From: Bradyrhizobium diazoefficiens | GTDB lineage: Bacteria; Pseudomonadota; Alphaproteobacteria; Rhizobiales; Xanthobacteraceae | Direction: 5' to 3' | Assembly: GCF_018131015.1 (NCBI RefSeq) | Contig: NZ_JAFCJJ010000001.1 | Span: 426,878 to 490,877, forward strand | Length of the DNA stretch: 64,000 nucleotides | In this document: in pieces, positions 62,398-64,000 of the stretch | How positions within the stretch are numbered: the first letter of the stretch is position 1 | Layout of the letters: the number at the start of each line of letters is the position of its first letter | Notes under the pieces: generated by a model | What the model was told of the DNA's origin: nothing | Seen by the model: the letters and a program-made list of their open reading frames with translations, nothing else | Databases searched by the model: none | Position numbers and translations under genes: made by a program

Positions 62398-62883
62398 TCA
62401 GCTCGCTGCCGCCTGGCCGGCGCGGCGGCGCTGGATCCGGCGCAGCGTCTGGTCGAGCGCCGAAAGGAAGGCGGAGCGGTCGCGCGGCGCGAACGATCGC
62501 GGGCCGCCGGTGACTTCGCCGGCCGAGCGCAGATCCGTCATCAGATTGCGCACCGCCAGCGTCATGCCGATCGACTCCTCCGTGAACGGTTTTCCGTTCG
62601 GCGCGATCACATCGGCGCCCGCTTTCACGCAGCGGCTGGCCAGCGGAATGTCCGAGGTCACGACGACGTCGCCCGGCCGGGCCCGCTCCGCGATCCAGTC
62701 ATCGGCCGCGTCCATACCGCTGCCAGCGGCGATGCGCTCGATGAGGGGATCGTGGGGCACGCGAATGAAGTTGCCGGCGACCACGCTCACGGGCACGCCG
62801 TGCCGGAGCGCCACGCGGTAGATCTCGTCCTTCACCGGGCAGGCGTCGGCGTCGACATAGATGCGGGTGGGGGTGTCGGTCAT
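62398..62883 (-). CDS. DUF188 family protein (YaiI/YqxD)
   Basis: A 161-residue protein of the YaiI/YqxD family. The N-terminal [22 protein letters not shown] and the following [34 protein letters not shown] are diagnostic. The fold is PIN-like, with acidic residues (D9, D11, D75-region TSD) that could bind metal, but no activity is established. ATG 62883 is chosen. It precedes uup with a two-base gap. Confidence 0.93.
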   Translation of the reverse strand: MTDTPTRIYVDADACPVKDEIYRVALRHGVPVSVVAGNFIRVPHDPLIERIAAGSGMDAADDWIAERARPGDVVVTSDIPLASRCVKAGADVIAPNGKPFTEESIGMTLAVRNLMTDLRSAGEVTGGPRSFAPRDRSAFLSALDQTLRRIQRRRAGQAAAS

Positions 62884-62990
62884 TGGCGGCGTGGTACCCC
62901 ATTCGAGGCCCAAAGGCGAGGGGATTGACCGGTGTTCCCGCCGGCCTACGATCGGCCCGGAAACAGCAGGAATACAGGGAAGGTGACCCC

Positions 62991-63791
62991 ATGCCGAACC
63001 GGTTAGAGACCTGGCGCGTCGCGGCCTACAACACCGCAAAACAGTCGGAAAACAAGATGCACGACGATACGGTGGCGCGCCGCTTCGGCTTCTCCGGTGG
63101 CCTCGTCCCGGGCGTCGATGTCTTCGCCTACATGATGCACGTGCCGCTGGCGCGCTGGGGCCGTGACTTCCTGTCACGCGGGCTGGTCGAGGCCCGCTTC
63201 ATCAAGCCGGTCTATGATGGCGAGACCGCCGATGTCGACGCGACCGAGCACAACGAGCTTCTCACCATCGAGGTGTTCAGCCGCACCGAGCTCTGCGCCA
63301 CGGGAACGGCCTCGCTTGCGGCGGACGTGCCGGCCGTTTCATTGAGCGACTATGTCTCTGTCCCTCCGGTGGCCGAGCGCAAGCCGGTCAGCGCGGCGAC
63401 GTTCGAGACCGGCAAATGGCTGGGCACGACACCCCGCCGCTGGGCCGGGCAGGATGCAGCCGGCTATCTCGCCGACATCAGGGAGACCGATCCGATTTTT
63501 GCGCGCGAGGGGCTCGGCCACCCCGGCCTGATCCAGCGCGTCATGAACCGCGTGCTGGTGGACAACACGATTTTGGGCCCGTGGATCCATGTCGGCAGCC
63601 GCATGCAGCTGCTGTCGGCCGCGCGTGCCGGCGACGAGATCGTTGCGCGGGCGAAAGTCACCGCGAACTACGAGAAGAAAGGCCACCGCTTCGTCGAACT
63701 CGACGCCCTCGTCGTCGCCAACGGCACGACGCCGCTCGCGCATTGCCAGCATACCGCGATCTACCAGCCGCGCGAGCAGGTGGCGGCGTAG
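62991..63791 (+). CDS. MaoC-like double hot-dog protein of unknown function
   Basis: A 266-residue protein. The first half contains [34 protein letters not shown], where the G-F-x-G-x-L-V-P-G turn replaces the usual MaoC hydratase motif, and [19 protein letters not shown], a hot-dog strand set. The second half has [48 protein letters not shown], a second hot-dog. Double hot-dog proteins of this kind act on acyl-CoA in several pathways; the substrate is unknown. The ribosome site is GGGAAGG. It is divergent from the DUF188 gene. Confidence 0.78.
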   Translation: MPNRLETWRVAAYNTAKQSENKMHDDTVARRFGFSGGLVPGVDVFAYMMHVPLARWGRDFLSRGLVEARFIKPVYDGETADVDATEHNELLTIEVFSRTELCATGTASLAADVPAVSLSDYVSVPPVAERKPVSAATFETGKWLGTTPRRWAGQDAAGYLADIRETDPIFAREGLGHPGLIQRVMNRVLVDNTILGPWIHVGSRMQLLSAARAGDEIVARAKVTANYEKKGHRFVELDALVVANGTTPLAHCQHTAIYQPREQVAA

Positions 63792-63796
63792 GCTCT

Positions 63797-63930
63797 TCAC
63801 CTCGCCCCGCTTGCGGGGAGAGGTCGGCGCGAAGCGCCGGGTGAGGGGGAGCTCCCCCGGGGGTGGTGACAGACGACTCGCGGAGAGTCCCCCTCACCCG
63901 AAGCCCTCGCTGCGCTCCGGCTTCGACCTT
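63797..63930. repeat. composite palindromic repeat (TTCACCTCGCCC family), copy 3
   Basis: CCTCGCCCCGCTTGCGGGGAGAGG forms the left hairpin and CGGGTGAGGGGGA/TCCCCCTCACCCG the middle arms; the right side has GAAGCCCTCGCTGCGCTCCGGCTTCG. Same family as 27006-27142 and 56804-56940. It starts six bases after the hot-dog gene stop. Confidence 0.75.
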
Positions 63931-63960
63931 GTGTCCGAAAAACTTGCCAGAATGTGCGAA

Positions 63961-63984
63961 CGGGCGGTTCTGACCAACCGCCCG
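63961..63984. terminator. perfect hairpin near the window edge
   Basis: CGGGCGGTT (63961-63969) and AACCGCCCG (63976-63984) form a nine-base-pair stem with loop CTGACC. No T-tract is present on either strand. Positions 63931-64000 show no gene; the hairpin may belong to a leftward gene beyond the edge. Confidence 0.5.
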
Positions 63985-64000
63985 TCGCTGGAACTGAGCC

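Overview
The window is a high-GC alphaproteobacterial chromosome segment that looks like Bradyrhizobium or a close relative in the Nitrobacteraceae. The grounds are iron-control-element motifs of the Irr type upstream of an iron receptor, several families of palindromic intergenic repeats that I associate with Bradyrhizobium, and a gene content dominated by ABC and TRAP uptake, acyl-CoA metabolism and SDR dehydrogenases. About 60 genes are supported. I see no rRNA, tRNA, CRISPR array, insertion sequence, integrase or phage gene.

Layout. (1) 1-1230: leftward RND efflux adaptor and the first codons of its transporter. (2) 1630-7607: a small protein of unknown function, then an iron-uptake operon: TonB-dependent siderophore receptor, PiuC-type Fe(II)/2-oxoglutarate dioxygenase, ExbB, ExbD, TonB. 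Four TTTAG-based motifs at an exact 23-bp period precede it. (3) 7635-9299: a tail-anchored unknown, a site-2 protease and a GFA-family protein. (4) 9307-21275: a sugar-acid catabolic locus. Leftward are two SDR dehydrogenases, an IlvD/Edd dehydratase and a LacI regulator. Rightward are a CUT1-type ABC importer, a DenD-like dehydrogenase, a KDG kinase and KDPG aldolase. Two matching LacI-type operators flank the regulator gene. (5) 21338-25654: SCP-x-type thiolase, CaiB/BaiF CoA-transferase, and a cysteine-less thiolase-like protein paired with a DUF35 protein. (6) 25765-26986: a 33-residue membrane microprotein, a carboxymuconolactone-decarboxylase-fold protein and a MazG-like protein. (7) 27147-32294 (leftward): TAXI-TRAP binding protein, fused TRAP permease, and a glutaminase fused to STAS and cyclic-nucleotide-binding domains. 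(8) 32420-38794: a decayed biotin-carrier gene, an IclR regulator, an acyl-CoA carboxylase carboxyltransferase, a molybdopterin oxidoreductase and a D-2-hydroxyacid dehydrogenase. (9) 39182-45306: a secreted protein, an amino-sugar set (NagA; MurK-like kinase, MurQ, SIS-type deaminase) that forms a complete route from MurNAc/GlcNAc to fructose-6-phosphate, and an MFS transporter. (10) 45419-48878: thiolase, enoyl-CoA hydratase, PaaI thioesterase and TetR regulator. (11) 48884-57875: LysR regulator divergent from a valine-degradation operon (mmsA, isobutyryl-CoA dehydrogenase, 3-hydroxyisobutyryl-CoA hydrolase, mmsB), continuing into an acyl-CoA synthetase, MaoC hydratase and MFE-2-like SDR. 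(12) 58042-63791: BaiN-like flavoprotein, D-serine dehydratase-like PLP enzyme, Uup ABC-F ATPase, DUF188 protein and a hot-dog protein.

How it fits together. Most blocks are self-contained uptake-plus-catabolism modules with a local regulator (LacI, IclR, TetR, LysR). Each regulator has an inverted repeat in its own or an adjacent promoter. The least ordinary items are the 23-bp-phased iron motifs, the LacI operator buried in the regulator's own 3' end, the biotin carrier with three separate lesions beside an intact carboxyltransferase, the cysteine-less thiolase/DUF35 pair, and the TRAP operon ending in a regulatory-domain glutaminase. All functional assignments are from reading the sequence; no database search was possible.
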